The notes under the pieces are model-generated. The model searched no databases. It worked only from the letters and a program-made list of their open reading frames with translations, and was not told where the DNA came from. A program made the translations under genes and the position numbers. From JAKLQR01 sp963753165 (lineage in GTDB: Bacteria; Nitrospirota; Thermodesulfovibrionia; Thermodesulfovibrionales; SM23-35): DNA of 64,000 nt. Numbering within the stretch: position 1 is the first letter of the stretch; each line of letters starts with the position of its first letter. This document shows positions 35,833 through 45,656 of this stretch, in pieces. Location: the NCBI GenBank assembly GCA_963753165.1, contig CAVWBP010000017.1, positions 62,001 through 126,000 of the forward strand. Reading direction: 5' to 3'.

Positions 35833-35939
35833 AATTAAAATGTAACATTTGGAAATCCATAGTGGCAAGGCATAAGGCAGCAATACCGCTATTCTTTAAT
35901 TCCTGCGGTCTATATATAGATTACGGTAATGAACTACTC

Positions 35940-36122
35940 CGCAGTCCCGAAGGCTTTCGGGACGAGGTATCAAAGATGTCATTCCGGCTTTTCCGGAATC
36001 TTTCTTTGCATTCCTGTATTGTCTTATAGAACATATGCTCCGGAAGGATTCCCGGCAAGCGGGAATGACGGAATAAGGAGAACAGTAACCTCAATGCAGA
36101 GCATCGAGGAATTCTTTGATTA
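35940..36122. repeat. Dispersed repeat, family R1 copy B
   Basis: Begins with TGTCATTCCGGC (35976 region), continues to GGAAGGATTCCCGGCAAGCGGGAATGACGGAATAAGG, and ends with ATGCAGAGCAT followed by GAGGAATTCTTTGAT. The right half matches copy A at 23080-23205. TCATTCCGGC and GCGGGAATGAC are inverted with respect to each other, so it is palindromic overall. Lies between miaB and secA. (Longest quoted run is described by its ends; see positions.). Confidence 0.75.
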
Positions 36123-36141
36123 AAACAACGGAATACGTTCC

Positions 36142-36170
36142 TTGAAATATTATAATGTTCACTATATTAT
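36142..36170 (+). promoter_or_regulatory. secA promoter
   Basis: TTGAAA (36142-36147), 17 nt, TATTAT (36165-36170). The predicted +1 at about 36177 is the A of the secA ATG, and no ribosome-binding site is present. Confidence 0.7.
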
Positions 36171-36176
36171 AAAAAT

Positions 36177-38849
36177 ATGCTTGGTACGCTTCTCAGTAAA
36201 GTCTTCGGCACAAAAAATGAACGTGAACTCAAAAGGCTCTGGCCTCTTGTTGAACAGGTTAATTCCTTCGAATCGTCCATATCGGCTCTGGATGATAACG
36301 AATTAAAGGAGAAGACCGAATCATTCAGGAGGAGCCTTGAGTCAGGTGAAACAGTTGACAGCATTCTGCCGGAAGCCTTTGCGGTAGTCCGTGAAGTTTC
36401 TGAACGCAAGCTCTTAATGAGACACTTCGACGTTCAGCTTCTTGGAGGTATTGTGCTCCACGAAGGCAGGATAGCAGAAATGAAGACCGGCGAAGGAAAA
36501 ACCCTTGTTGCCACCCTGCCCGTGTATCTGAATGCCCTTGGAGGGAAAGGGGCGCATGTCATTACGGTGAATGATTATCTTGCCAAAAGGGACGCTCAAT
36601 GGATGAGTCCCCTCTATCATTTTCTCGGTCTCTCTGTCGGTGTAATTCAGCATGACAGTTCGTTTCTCTATGATCCTTCCTATCAGTCCACGGAACAGGG
36701 GCTTGATTTCCTCAGGCCCTGCTCACGGAAAGAGGCATATTCAGCTGACATCACTTACGGTACAAACAATGAATTCGGGTTTGATTATCTCAGGGACAAC
36801 ATGAAGTATGAGATATCCGATTACTGTCAAAGGGAACTCCACTTTGCAATTGTGGACGAAGTTGACAGTATTCTCATTGACGAGGCACGGACACCGCTTA
36901 TCATCTCAGGGCCTTCGGAAGAATCAACTGACAAATATTACAAAATAGACGCCATTATCCCCCGCCTCCGGAAGGATACGGATTATACGATAGACGAAAA
37001 GGCAAAAACCGCAATCCTCACCGAGGAGGGCAATATCAAAGTCGAACGTCTCCTCGGCGCCGGTAATCTCTATGACCCGGCAAACATAGAACTCGTCCAC
37101 CATGTATTGCAGGGACTGAAAGCGCATACTCTCTTTAAAAAGGATGTAGACTATGTCGTAAAAGACAGCGAGGTTCTTATCGTCGATGAATTTACCGGGA
37201 GACTTATGCCCGGCAGACGCTGGTCCGATGGACTCCACCAGGCAATCGAAGCCAAAGAGAAGGTCAAGATCGCAAGCGAGAACCAGACACTCGCAACCAT
37301 TACTTTCCAGAATTACTTCAGGATGTATTCCAAGCTTTCAGGTATGACCGGAACCGCCGATACGGAAGCCGCGGAATTTTCAAAGATTTACAATCTTGAG
37401 GTCGTGGTAATCCCCACAAATATGCCTATGGTCAGGGATGACCACCCTGATCTCATTTATAAAACACAACAGGGAAAGTTTCACGCTGTTGTCGGGGAAA
37501 TAGAAGAAATTCATACGCGGGGACAGCCTGTGCTCGTGGGAACCATATCGATTGAAAAATCGGAATTCCTCAGCCATCTCCTCCGGAAAAAAGGCATATC
37601 ACATTCCGTGCTCAATGCAAAATACCATGAGAGAGAAGCAGAGATAGTGGCACAGGCCGGGAGAAGCGGTGCGGTCACTATCGCAACGAACATGGCGGGA
37701 AGAGGGACTGACATCGTCCTCGGAGGCAACCCTGAAGGACTTGCGACGGATCTCCTCAAGGACAAGAACGACTATACAGAGGAAGATTTCATGAAATCTC
37801 TCGCAAAAGCAGAAGAGATCTGCCGCAAAGAGCGTGATGAAGTGGTATCCGCAGGGGGACTCCATATCCTCGGCACGGAAAGACATGAAGCAAGGAGGAT
37901 AGACAATCAGCTCCGGGGACGTTCAGGACGTCAGGGAGACCCGGGGTCTTCACGGTTCTATCTTTCTCTCGAGGACGACCTTATGAGAATTTTCGGCTCC
38001 GACAAAATATCGGGATTCATGGATAAACTCGGAATGGAAGAAGACGTCCCGATAGAGAACAAAGTGGTATCCAAGGCAATAGAAAATGCGCAGAAACGCG
38101 TTGAAGCCCATAATTTTGATATCAGAAAACACCTTATCGAATATGATGATGTCATGAACAAACAGCGGACAGAGATTTACTCCTTCAGAAAAGAGATCCT
38201 GCAGAGCGATTCGCTTAAGGACCGCGCACTCTCCATGACAGAAGAACTTGTTGACGATCTCCTCTCCCGTTACTGTCCTGATGACAAATACCGTGAAAAC
38301 TGGGACATGAAAGGACTCGGGGATACCCTCTATGGAATGTTCAACAGAGCGACTGAATATGATCCGGCAAATATTACCGAGCTAAGAAACGCCCTGATCA
38401 CTGATTTAAAAGACGCTTATGAAAAGAAAGAGGAAGAGATAGGCGCTGATATGCTTCGCTATATTGAGCGGATTGTGATGCTTCAGGTTATCGACACGCA
38501 ATGGAAAGACCATCTGCTCGGCATGGACCACATGAAGGAAGGCATCGGCCTCAGAGGATACGGCCAGAAGGACCCATTGGTTGAGTATAAAAGAGAGGCA
38601 TTCGATATGTTTGCCGACATGATATCCAGGATCACCCATGACATAGTCACCCGCCTCTTCAAGATACAGGTTCAAAAAAATGAGGCAATAAAAAGAGAGC
38701 CCGTGAATACAGTGCGGATGAATTACAACAGGGGTGAAGGTGCAGCGCCGGTTCAGACGGTAAGACGGGCCAAAAAAGTCGGCCGCAATGACCCCTGTCC
38801 GTGCGGAAGCGGAAAAAAATATAAAAAATGCTGCGGAACCAATGCCTAG
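36177..38849 (+). CDS. secA: Preprotein translocase ATPase SecA
   Basis: Motor of the Sec export pathway, 890 aa. Walker A AEMKTGEGKTLVA near residue 100, DEVDSILIDEA, the preprotein cross-linking region, GRGTDIVLGGNPEG and GRSGRQGDPGSSRFYLSLEDDLMRIF, then the C-terminal SEC-C zinc motif CPCGSGKKYKKCC. Its last 8 nt overlap the next gene. The promoter suggests a leaderless start. Confidence 0.97.
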   Translation: MLGTLLSKVFGTKNERELKRLWPLVEQVNSFESSISALDDNELKEKTESFRRSLESGETVDSILPEAFAVVREVSERKLLMRHFDVQLLGGIVLHEGRIAEMKTGEGKTLVATLPVYLNALGGKGAHVITVNDYLAKRDAQWMSPLYHFLGLSVGVIQHDSSFLYDPSYQSTEQGLDFLRPCSRKEAYSADITYGTNNEFGFDYLRDNMKYEISDYCQRELHFAIVDEVDSILIDEARTPLIISGPSEESTDKYYKIDAIIPRLRKDTDYTIDEKAKTAILTEEGNIKVERLLGAGNLYDPANIELVHHVLQGLKAHTLFKKDVDYVVKDSEVLIVDEFTGRLMPGRRWSDGLHQAIEAKEKVKIASENQTLATITFQNYFRMYSKLSGMTGTADTEAAEFSKIYNLEVVVIPTNMPMVRDDHPDLIYKTQQGKFHAVVGEIEEIHTRGQPVLVGTISIEKSEFLSHLLRKKGISHSVLNAKYHEREAEIVAQAGRSGAVTIATNMAGRGTDIVLGGNPEGLATDLLKDKNDYTEEDFMKSLAKAEEICRKERDEVVSAGGLHILGTERHEARRIDNQLRGRSGRQGDPGSSRFYLSLEDDLMRIFGSDKISGFMDKLGMEEDVPIENKVVSKAIENAQKRVEAHNFDIRKHLIEYDDVMNKQRTEIYSFRKEILQSDSLKDRALSMTEELVDDLLSRYCPDDKYRENWDMKGLGDTLYGMFNRATEYDPANITELRNALITDLKDAYEKKEEEIGADMLRYIERIVMLQVIDTQWKDHLLGMDHMKEGIGLRGYGQKDPLVEYKREAFDMFADMISRITHDIVTRLFKIQVQKNEAIKREPVNTVRMNYNRGEGAAPVQTVRRAKKVGRNDPCPCGSGKKYKKCCGTNA

Positions 38850-40236
38850 AATATTTCTGATCGGACAAAGCGCCCTCAGGAGCGATTACGAGAACGTTCT
38901 TGCAACAAACGGATTCAGTATCAGCAAGTTTGACTCTCTTGACAAGGCATACGCCAATATTACCGATAAAATTGATCTCTTCGTTGTCGACAAGAAAGTA
39001 AGCATTTCGCCTGCGTTCAGGAATTTCCTGAAAATATCCAGGTCTGTACCAAAGGTTATCCTTGCCGATTCCGGCCAGACGAAAGGCATGCTCCGGTGGT
39101 TGAAAGAACCCCTGTCATATCCTCTCTATGTGCCTGGGAAAAATGAGTTTCTGTTTTTCATCAAGAGGGTCCTGAAAGAAACCGGCATGGTCATCGAAAA
39201 CAGCAAACTGAAGAACGACCTTTCACAGATAAGGCGTGAACTCAATTTTTATGAGGAGATCAGCAAGGCATTAACCTCGTCTCTTGACCTTCAGGACATC
39301 CTGGTGAAAATTATGGAAAAAGTCAAGGACATGACGAAAGCAGAAGCATGGTCCATTCTCCTGCTGGATGAAGATACCGGTGAACTTGTGTTCGACAAAA
39401 CAGCAGGGAGAAAGTCAAAACGGATACAGAAATTCAGGCTCAAGGTGGGTGAAGGGATAGCCGGCTGGGTTGCACAGGAAGGGGTCCCTGTTATCGTCCC
39501 CGATGTTTCGAAAGACACAAGGTTCCTTGGAAAAATCGATACCGCCATTCATTTTAAAACCAAATCGCTGATGTGTGTCCCGATCAAGAGCAACGACCAG
39601 ATCCTCGGCGTCATCGAGATCGTGAATAAAACCACGGGCGAGCCTTTCAAAAAAGAAGACCTCGACCTTCTGCTAAGGCTGGTCGATGAAATTGCGATCG
39701 CTATCGAGAGGACATCCCTCTATCAAAAGATGACCGAGCTTGCGATAACCGATGACCTGACGAAACTGTTCAATACACGCTACCTGAACAGAACCATTGA
39801 GGTTGAAATACAGCGCGCAAGCAGATATAACACTTCGGTATCCCTCATATTCATGGATATTGACCATTTTAAAGTCATTAATGACCGTTACGGCCACCTT
39901 GTCGGCAGCAAGGTGCTCGTTGAGATGGGGCAACTTCTCTTAAAGAGCCTCAGGACAATAGATATCGTGGCCAGGTACGGGGGCGATGAATTTGTTATCG
40001 TACTCCCCCAGACACCTCCGCAATCGGCAGCACATATCGCCGAAAGGATGAGAAAGTCGATTGAACTTTTCACCTTCCTCAAGAAGGAAGGATATGCTCT
40101 CAAGCTCACTGCAAGTTTTGGCGTTGCTTCATTCCCGGAAAGCGCACAATCGAAGGATGAACTCATACGCTTTGCGGACGAAGCGATGTACCGGGTAAAA
40201 TACCAGACAAGAAATGCTGTTTATGCTATAGTATAA
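38842..40236 (+). CDS. GAF-GGDEF diguanylate cyclase with degenerate receiver-like N-terminus
   Basis: 464 aa from ATG 38842, which overlaps the end of secA. Residues 1-110 look like a receiver fold without a clear phospho-acceptor (RIFLIGQSALRSDYENVLATNG; LFVVDKK), 150-290 a GAF domain, and 310-464 a GGDEF domain with YGGDEFVIVLP at about 378, so cyclase activity is expected. An inhibitory RxxD site is not evident. Position between secA and an MglA-type GTPase suggests a polarity or surface-motility signalling unit. Confidence 0.88.
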   Translation: MPRIFLIGQSALRSDYENVLATNGFSISKFDSLDKAYANITDKIDLFVVDKKVSISPAFRNFLKISRSVPKVILADSGQTKGMLRWLKEPLSYPLYVPGKNEFLFFIKRVLKETGMVIENSKLKNDLSQIRRELNFYEEISKALTSSLDLQDILVKIMEKVKDMTKAEAWSILLLDEDTGELVFDKTAGRKSKRIQKFRLKVGEGIAGWVAQEGVPVIVPDVSKDTRFLGKIDTAIHFKTKSLMCVPIKSNDQILGVIEIVNKTTGEPFKKEDLDLLLRLVDEIAIAIERTSLYQKMTELAITDDLTKLFNTRYLNRTIEVEIQRASRYNTSVSLIFMDIDHFKVINDRYGHLVGSKVLVEMGQLLLKSLRTIDIVARYGGDEFVIVLPQTPPQSAAHIAERMRKSIELFTFLKKEGYALKLTASFGVASFPESAQSKDELIRFADEAMYRVKYQTRNAVYAIV

Positions 40237-40242
40237 AAACTT

Positions 40243-41409
40243 ATGGCGCTCTTTAATTACGCAACAAAAGAGATCACGATTAAGATTGTCTATTATGGCC
40301 CCGGACTGAGCGGAAAAACAACGAACCTGCAATATCTTCACTCGGCATTCGATCCGGCGAAACGGGGAAAGCTCCTGTCGCTGGCAACCGAGGCTGACAG
40401 GACCCTCTTCTTCGATTTCCTCCCTGTCGAACTCGGAAAGATAAGCGATTTTTCCATCCGCTTTCAATTATATACAGTGCCGGGGCAGGTCCGGTATAAT
40501 GCAACACGGAGGCTTGTCCTGAAGGGCGCTGATGCGGTTATATTTGTTGCAGACTCCCAGCGCGAAATGAAGGAACAGAATATCGAAAGTTTCAGCAACA
40601 TGCGGGAAAACCTCACGGCAAACAACATCAATCCCGATGATATTCCCATAGTCCTTCAATATAACAAAAGAGACCTCAGCAATGTCCTTTCGATCGATGA
40701 ACTCAACAGGGACCTGAATCAGGACAATACGTATGATTTTAAGGATGCTATCGCAATAGACGGCGCAGGAGTCGAGGAAACTTTTCAGCATATCACCAGG
40801 CTGGTTATACGGAATATTTCCAGAAAGCATAAAATTAACATCCAGCCTAAAGAGGATACCGCTGTCCCTCTCGAAGAAGCAGTCGCTTCGTTCTCTCCCT
40901 CAAGCGAATCTGCAGTTCAGGCTTCTGTAATCGAACCGACAAGCCATGCAGCGCAGGATACCCGGGAGGCTGTTGAAGCTGCATTCCAAATGCCACTCAA
41001 GGACCAGGAACCTGAGCCCGAGGTAAAAGAGGATTTCACCTCTATCCAGGAACGTTTCCTGAAAGAACAGCCACTCATCCCTGAAATGAAGGAAGAACCT
41101 TTCATGACGAGAGAGGTTGTGGTGAAAGAGATCGTAGAGGTGCCCCTCATCCTTGTGGAAAAACTGGATAAAATGATCAACGGGCTGCAGGGTGTGTCTC
41201 AGTCACTCAAAGAACTGTCGGGAACGTTCTCCGGAATGAATGCCGAAATGAAGGACATGAGGAAAGAACTCGCCGGTCCGGTATCAAATATTCTCGCCGA
41301 AATCAAGGAACTCAGGAAGGACCAGAAAGCGTCGACTGATATCCTCAGGGATATCCGGACCAACCTTGAGAATATCAGGGAAAAGAAAAGCTGGTTCCGC
41401 TTTTCATAG
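40243..41409 (+). CDS. mglA: MglA-like small Ras GTPase with long C-terminal extension
   Basis: 388 aa. Residues 1-195 are an MglA-family GTPase: P-loop GPGLSGKTT, TEADRTLFFDFLP, PGQVRYNATRRLVLKGADAVIFV and NKRD. The last 190 residues are acidic then amphipathic/coiled-coil (LDKMINGLQGVSQSLKEL; DQKASTDILRDIRTNLENI), which MglA proper lacks. MglA controls cell polarity and gliding/pili. Starts 6 nt after the cyclase gene, in the same operon as secA. Converges with the next gene with only 2 nt between stops. Confidence 0.85.
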   Translation: MALFNYATKEITIKIVYYGPGLSGKTTNLQYLHSAFDPAKRGKLLSLATEADRTLFFDFLPVELGKISDFSIRFQLYTVPGQVRYNATRRLVLKGADAVIFVADSQREMKEQNIESFSNMRENLTANNINPDDIPIVLQYNKRDLSNVLSIDELNRDLNQDNTYDFKDAIAIDGAGVEETFQHITRLVIRNISRKHKINIQPKEDTAVPLEEAVASFSPSSESAVQASVIEPTSHAAQDTREAVEAAFQMPLKDQEPEPEVKEDFTSIQERFLKEQPLIPEMKEEPFMTREVVVKEIVEVPLILVEKLDKMINGLQGVSQSLKELSGTFSGMNAEMKDMRKELAGPVSNILAEIKELRKDQKASTDILRDIRTNLENIREKKSWFRFS

Positions 41410-41411
41410 TT

Positions 41412-42935
41412 TTATATCATCTCCAGTGCTTTAATCAAAGCCTCTGCCTTTTTCAGCGTTTCTCCATATTCCCTCTCAGGGTCTGAATCTGCGACAATTC
41501 CTGCGCCTGCCTGCACATAGGCTTTCCCCTTCTGTATGACAAATGACCGTATGACAATGTTCAAATCCATATTGCCTGAAAAACCGATATACCCTATCGA
41601 ACCGGTATATGGCCCCCGCCGCACCGGCTCGAGTTCATCAATGATCTCCATGCACCTTACTTTCGGCACCCCTGTTATCGTTCCTCCGGGAAAAGTAGCC
41701 TGTATCACATCGAAACAATCTTTTTTCGCAACGAAATTCCCCGTAATATTTGAGACTATATGAATGACATGGGAATAATCTTCCGTGATCATGAGTTCGT
41801 CAACTCTCACGCTCCCGTACTCCGATACCCTCCCGATGTCATTTCGTTCAAGATCTATAAGCATGATATGCTCTGCCCTCTCTTTTTCATTGAGAAGCAG
41901 TTCCCTGCGTAAGTTTTCATCTTCTGTCCTGTCTCTTCCACGGGGACGGGTGCCTGCGATAGGCCGTGTTTCAATCAGACCGTTCTTTGTTCTCACGAGT
42001 CTTTCCGGAGAAGAACTCACTATCTGGTAATCACCGAAATGCATGAATGCTGCAAAAGGAGAAGGATTGATCTTCCTCAGTGTTTTATATAATTTCCATG
42101 GATTCATGCCCCTGACCTGCGCAGATACTCTCTGTGAGATGTTTGCCTGAAAAATATCGCCCGCGGCTATATATTCTTTGGCCCTGCAAACCATATCCAT
42201 GTATACGCGTTTTTTCATTTCATGGATGATCTCGATGCCGTTGCTGCGATGTATTTTCATCTGTAATTCGGGGGAATCGCATCTTATGATGTTTTTCCTG
42301 TCCTCTTTTTCCGCCGTTACTCCCGTGAAGCGGGATAATCTATCATAAATATCCTCTACTTCATCTTCCGTTTTCTCGTATTGTTCATTCCAGTCTATTG
42401 ACGGTGCATGGAAAAGCATTTCGTGAACACCGGGACATACTATAATCCAGCATTTTTTCTCTTCATGGTCAAATGAGAGAAGCTTATTACAGACAAAAAA
42501 ATGAGCATCAGGAAGATGAGTATCGTCTACTGCATTTGCGGGGAGTTGTTCCAGGTACTGTGCGAAATCGTAACTGAGAAGCCCGGTAATTCCTCCCTGG
42601 AACGGAGGAAGATGCTCCCACATCTTCTGACTGTACGAAGAAACGAGCATTTTGAGTATGCCCAGGGGGTCGCCCCGATATTCCTTCTTGTTTACAGAAG
42701 ACGACAGTTCACTTACTCCGTTCTTTGCGCGGAAAACCAGACATGGATCGAGGCCGATAAAAGAATACCGTGCAATCTTTGCCGGACCTTTTACGCTTTC
42801 CAGCAAGAAGCTGTTCTCCGAGTACAATGCCTCATACACTTCATATGGCGCAGAATACGGCAGTTCTCTGTAAAGGGGATAGATACTCCCTTGCCTGATA
42901 TTTTCGAGAAAATCTTTTTTAGAGGGATTTACCAT
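41412..42935 (-). CDS. Anthranilate / para-aminobenzoate synthase component I
   Basis: 507 aa chorismate-using enzyme. C-terminal chorismate-binding domain with TRPIAGTRPRG, ERAEHIMLIDLERNDIGRVS, FPGGTITGVPKVRCMEIIDELE and GAGIVADSDPEREYGET; N-terminal half is the TrpE/PabB regulatory-like domain. The PIAGTRPRG motif (Ala rather than Lys) favours anthranilate synthase TrpE, but no trp genes are adjacent and the gene is alone, as pabB often is, so I leave it undecided. ATG 42935 is chosen over GTG 42941. Confidence 0.85.
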   Translation of the reverse strand: MVNPSKKDFLENIRQGSIYPLYRELPYSAPYEVYEALYSENSFLLESVKGPAKIARYSFIGLDPCLVFRAKNGVSELSSSVNKKEYRGDPLGILKMLVSSYSQKMWEHLPPFQGGITGLLSYDFAQYLEQLPANAVDDTHLPDAHFFVCNKLLSFDHEEKKCWIIVCPGVHEMLFHAPSIDWNEQYEKTEDEVEDIYDRLSRFTGVTAEKEDRKNIIRCDSPELQMKIHRSNGIEIIHEMKKRVYMDMVCRAKEYIAAGDIFQANISQRVSAQVRGMNPWKLYKTLRKINPSPFAAFMHFGDYQIVSSSPERLVRTKNGLIETRPIAGTRPRGRDRTEDENLRRELLLNEKERAEHIMLIDLERNDIGRVSEYGSVRVDELMITEDYSHVIHIVSNITGNFVAKKDCFDVIQATFPGGTITGVPKVRCMEIIDELEPVRRGPYTGSIGYIGFSGNMDLNIVIRSFVIQKGKAYVQAGAGIVADSDPEREYGETLKKAEALIKALEMI

Positions 42936-43291
42936 AAACACGGGGATTCCAATATGGAACCGATAGGCCTATTATATATCATTTATTCTTCACCGTAGGA
43001 ATACGCCCTTCTTCGCAAGGCAGAAAGGATGTTGTTCCCCCTATTACTGACCCTTAAACAGCAGCCGGCAAACGGAGTCAGGTTTCTGGAGGCTTTTTTG
43101 CCGAGTTTCCGTATATTTTCGTAGTAATATTACTACAGTGCAACCTTATGAATTATTACACAATAATTGGTATTTGACTAATAGACAGTCTTTCAATTCT
43201 TGTGTTAGTTTTTATAGAGAAGGTAATTGTTAGAGACAAATTTATCAAATAAAGACTTTAATTTTTCACACATGAGAAAGGAGACCGCTTG
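42936..43291. other. Gap between divergent genes
   Basis: About 356 nt. CGGCAAA (43066-43072) pairs with TTTGCCG (43096-43102) around a 23-nt loop, which could be a weak regulatory or terminator hairpin. The 43130-43270 part is AT-rich and likely holds the PilZ-gene promoter. I looked for a c-di-GMP riboswitch because the next gene has a PilZ domain and found no match to the consensus core. Confidence 0.4.
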
Positions 43292-43672
43292 ATGATAAGG
43301 TTGGAGTGTCCGGTATGTAAAAAAGACTCTTATACCGCATCGGTAGAATCTTTCAGGCCCTGCCCTTATTGTGGAATTCTTTTCAGCGGTATTTCGTGCC
43401 TGGATAAAAGGAAAGAATCCCGGACAACAAAAAATATACCCTTTGTCTTTTCTCATATGGGTTTAGACCTTACTGCGACTATTGCAAATTTCTCCAAGCA
43501 GGGACTTTCCCTGAGAATATCCGGCAAACCAGCCCTTTCAATCGGAGATATTGTTGACCTCAATATTCGTTCTTTTCACGGTAAGGCACGGGTCATGTGG
43601 GTGAATCCTCTTTCTGATATGTCCATGGCCGGATTCAGAATACTGGAACAGACTACGAATTCTTTTTTTTGA
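43292..43672 (+). CDS. Zinc-ribbon PilZ-domain protein
   Basis: 126 aa from ATG 43292 (AAAGGAGA 7 nt upstream). An N-terminal zinc ribbon (CPVCKK ... CPYCG, residues 6-29) is joined to a PilZ-like domain (LSLRISGKPALSIGDIVDLNIR; ARVMWVNP). The RxxxR c-di-GMP motif expected ahead of the barrel is not obvious, so binding is uncertain. Two diguanylate cyclases are nearby. Confidence 0.7.
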   Translation: MIRLECPVCKKDSYTASVESFRPCPYCGILFSGISCLDKRKESRTTKNIPFVFSHMGLDLTATIANFSKQGLSLRISGKPALSIGDIVDLNIRSFHGKARVMWVNPLSDMSMAGFRILEQTTNSFF

Positions 43673-43674
43673 AG

Positions 43675-44406
43675 TCAGGCTGAAAGTATTTCGAGGTTGA
43701 TCAATTCTATAACATTTAAGGGGTTGTTCTGCTGGAGTATAGCCCTTCCCATAACAAGATAATCCGCACCTTCCCTGATTGCCTCTTTCGGTGTCATAGT
43801 CCTGTTCTGATCATCAGGCGGCGACCATGAAGGCCTGATTCCGGGCGTTACGATGAGAAACCCGCTGCCGCAGGAGTTCCTTATTGCCTCAACTTCCCTC
43901 GCAGAGGATACAACACCATCGAGACCTGCCTTCTGGGAGAGTGCGGCAAGATGTTTGACGTGAGTCCTCATGCCGTATTGAATTCCGAGTTCATCTCTGA
44001 GCATCTCCCTTGAGAGACTGGTCAGTACTGTTACCCCAAGGATCTTCGGACGTTCAATATTCTCTTTCAGGCACGTCTGGACAACACTGTCACTGCATTT
44101 TTTCATCATGTCAAAACCGCCCGATGCATGAACGTTGAACATATATACTCCCATCCTGGTTGCCATGATAGCGGCTTTCGAAACAGTGGTTGGAATATCA
44201 TGGAATTTGAGGTCGAGGAAAACTTTCCTGTCCCTCCTGTGAATCTCCTCGACAATCCTGGGGCCGGCTGAAAGAAAGAGTTCGAGTCCTACCTTGAAGA
44301 TGCTGATATGATCATGAAATTTATCTACAAGATCAAGCGCATGTTCGTATTCGTGAACATCAAGCGCAAGTATCAGTTTTCCTTTTCCATCCCCCGAATC
44401 GCTCAT
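43675..44406 (-). CDS. pyrF: Orotidine-5'-phosphate decarboxylase
   Basis: Last step of UMP synthesis. 243 aa with LALDVHEYEHALDLV, the catalytic DLKFHDIPTTV (K-D-K type array) and the C-terminal VTPGIRPSWSPPDDQNRTMTP loop and YLVMGRAI. Its ATG overlaps the dcd stop (ATGA), forming a pyrimidine nucleotide operon. Confidence 0.95.
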   Translation of the reverse strand: MSDSGDGKGKLILALDVHEYEHALDLVDKFHDHISIFKVGLELFLSAGPRIVEEIHRRDRKVFLDLKFHDIPTTVSKAAIMATRMGVYMFNVHASGGFDMMKKCSDSVVQTCLKENIERPKILGVTVLTSLSREMLRDELGIQYGMRTHVKHLAALSQKAGLDGVVSSAREVEAIRNSCGSGFLIVTPGIRPSWSPPDDQNRTMTPKEAIREGADYLVMGRAILQQNNPLNVIELINLEILSA

Positions 44407-44951
44407 ATTTTTGCCGTTGTTATGCCTTTTTGCGCCTGATATTTCCCCGCCTTGTCTGCATAAGATTTTTCACACACTTCAGCCCCCCTGAGGAAAAGCA
44501 CCTGCGCTATTCCTTCGTGTGCATATATCTTGACAGGCAGCGGTGCGGTATTCGATATCTCGATGGTCACATACCCTTCCCATTCAGGCTCCAGGGGGGT
44601 GACATTCACGACAACTCCGCATCTCGCATAGGTCGATTTTCCGAGACATATCACCAGGACATCTCTGGGGATCTTGAAATATTCGACTGAGCGTCCGAGG
44701 ACAAAGGAGTTCGGGGGGATGATACAAACGCTGCCTTTGAAGTCGGTGAAACTGCCCTGATCGAGGTTCTTCGGGTCGATAACCCCGGAATTCGACCCTG
44801 AGAATATCTTGAATTCGTCTGCGACACGCATATCATACCCGTAGGAACTGATCCCATACGAAATAATACCCTTTCCTGTCTGATCCTTTTGAAAAGGTTG
44901 GATCATCCCCTTTTCAGCCATCTCTCTTATCCATCGATCGTTTTCTATCAT
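44403..44951 (-). CDS. dcd: dCTP deaminase
   Basis: 182 aa. Deaminates dCTP to dUTP (or directly to dUMP in bifunctional members). Conserved GKSTYARCGVVVNVTPLEPEWEGYVT core with the catalytic Glu in the LEPEWEG segment, and AHEGIAQVLFLRG. Coupled to pyrF. Confidence 0.94.
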   Translation of the reverse strand: MIENDRWIREMAEKGMIQPFQKDQTGKGIISYGISSYGYDMRVADEFKIFSGSNSGVIDPKNLDQGSFTDFKGSVCIIPPNSFVLGRSVEYFKIPRDVLVICLGKSTYARCGVVVNVTPLEPEWEGYVTIEISNTAPLPVKIYAHEGIAQVLFLRGAEVCEKSYADKAGKYQAQKGITTAKI

Positions 44952-45138
44952 TCTCCAGTCCCTTTTGTCCGTGCTAATTTCCTTTCTCGGAGCAGCAGTC
45001 GCTGTTCCCTGTGCATTATGTAAGAAAATTCCATGAAGGAGATTACCATAAAGGGAATGGTCAAGACAAGAACGTCATGAGAGACTCAGGATTGCGTGCC
45101 TGAAAGCAGTGTTCGTTAAAACGGAGAAAAATAAAATA

Positions 45139-45435
45139 TCAGGAGGCTGCGACTTTTTTCCGTGTTCTCTTTTTGGTCTTCTTTTCCGCCACCGGAAGAC
45201 CTGACTCCTGTTCATTCAATATTTCGAGATACTGATCGAAAAGCTTAAGCGTCTCTTTTGCGACATCTTCCTGAAGTTTCTGGATTGCAAAGCCGGCATG
45301 CACAAGCACATAGTCTCCGATCTTCAAAGGCTCCTCGATAAGAAGGAGGCTAATCTCACGCTGTGCGCCGTATACGTCGATTGTAGCCCTTGAGTCATCA
45401 ATTTGAATGATCTTTGACGGAATTCCCAGACACAT
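45139..45435 (-). CDS. hypC: Hydrogenase maturation chaperone HypC/HupF family
   Basis: 98 aa from ATG 45435, which gives the obligatory MCLGIP with catalytic Cys2; the GTG two codons earlier would not. It transfers the Fe(CN)2CO precursor to NiFe-hydrogenase large subunit with HypD. GDYVLVHAGFAI is conserved. The C-terminal 25 residues (KKTKKRTRKK) are an unusual basic extension. No other hyp genes are in the window, so the hydrogenase locus must be elsewhere. Confidence 0.92.
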   Translation of the reverse strand: MCLGIPSKIIQIDDSRATIDVYGAQREISLLLIEEPLKIGDYVLVHAGFAIQKLQEDVAKETLKLFDQYLEILNEQESGLPVAEKKTKKRTRKKVAAS

Positions 45436-45656
45436 ATTCACTACCCCCCGATAAAATCATTTTCTTTCTTTTAATAGTATAACACATCAAATACTCTGTT
45501 GCGCCATTACTTTCTTTACGGAATGTATCAAGAAAATATCTATATATCACGCCTTTTTTATCCAGATTATCTATTGGATTTATAGGTTTTTAATTGCCGA
45601 TAATAAAAAAGATGCGAGGGGTGATATTGTTTGATATTTTTAAAACTAACATTATT

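Noticed and set aside
42990..43120. Possible c-di-GMP riboswitch upstream of the PilZ gene.
   Set aside because: The conserved core of GEMM-type aptamers is absent; only a single weak hairpin is seen.
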